A DNA stretch of 64,000 bases from positions 93,148,708 through 93,212,707 of the forward strand of contig OX104127.1 in NCBI GenBank assembly GCA_944470555.2. The letters run 5' to 3'. Shown here one piece after another: positions 63,991 through 64,000 of this stretch. The position numbers were made by a program, and so were the translations under genes. Each line of letters begins with the position of its first letter. Positions within the stretch are counted from its first letter, which is position 1. This DNA is from Heterobilharzia americana. Taxonomy: Eukaryota; Platyhelminthes; Trematoda; Strigeidida; Schistosomatidae. Below the pieces are notes generated by a model that saw nothing but the letters and a program-made list of their open reading frames with translations, was not told the origin of the DNA and ran no database searches.

Positions 63991-64000
63991 ATCATTAGTT

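Noticed and set aside
1..64000. CRISPR arrays, bacterial operons, prophage or toxin systems
   Set aside because: Introns, LTR and non-LTR elements and hammerhead SINEs mark this as animal DNA. No spaced direct-repeat array was seen.

Overview
The window reads as repeat-rich genomic DNA of a trematode, most likely a Schistosoma blood fluke. The indications are: tRNA-promoter SINEs carrying hammerhead-ribozyme domains (the Sm-alpha type of schistosomes); RTE- and CR1-like non-LTR retrotransposons; a Ty3/gypsy element primed by tRNA-Trp (CsRn1/Boudicca type); and a host gene whose first intron is only 32 bp while later introns run to kilobases. The species cannot be fixed from this sequence alone.

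One host gene is recognisable, adenylosuccinate lyase (ADSL, purine biosynthesis), on the + strand. Six coding exons lie at 35987-36009, 36042-36175, 38609-38758, 46976-47307, 54795-54998 and 59433-59675. They join in frame with GT/AG borders to 362 codons, about three quarters of the enzyme. The 3' exons were not found and probably lie beyond the window.

The left half (1-33600) has no recognised host gene and is a graveyard of mobile elements. It holds an internally deleted RTE copy with a 12-bp target duplication (452-2663), a solo LTR (6709-7051), and one minus-strand RTE copy split into three pieces (9190-9767, 14947-15533, 20174-21477). Two gypsy-type elements are nested in that split copy: LTR1 (9768-14946, +) and LTR2 (15534-20173, -). 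A plus-strand CR1-like element (about 21800-31620) is itself interrupted by a block with a minus-strand CR1-like element (23777-29227).

The right half is ADSL with its introns. These contain antisense RTE copies, one with a solo LTR at the position where LTR2 sits in the other copy, and a 2.06-kb direct repeat present before exon 1 and again in intron 4. They also contain hammerhead SINE fossils, a 50-nt palindrome inside one SINE, a large inverted repeat, a small TIR element and a (TA)n tract.

Every mobile-element reading frame seen is disrupted. No new system with an intact gene set was found. The most informative signals are the chimeric solo LTR, the hammerhead fossils each broken at a different site, the palindromic insertion and the duplicated 2-kb block.
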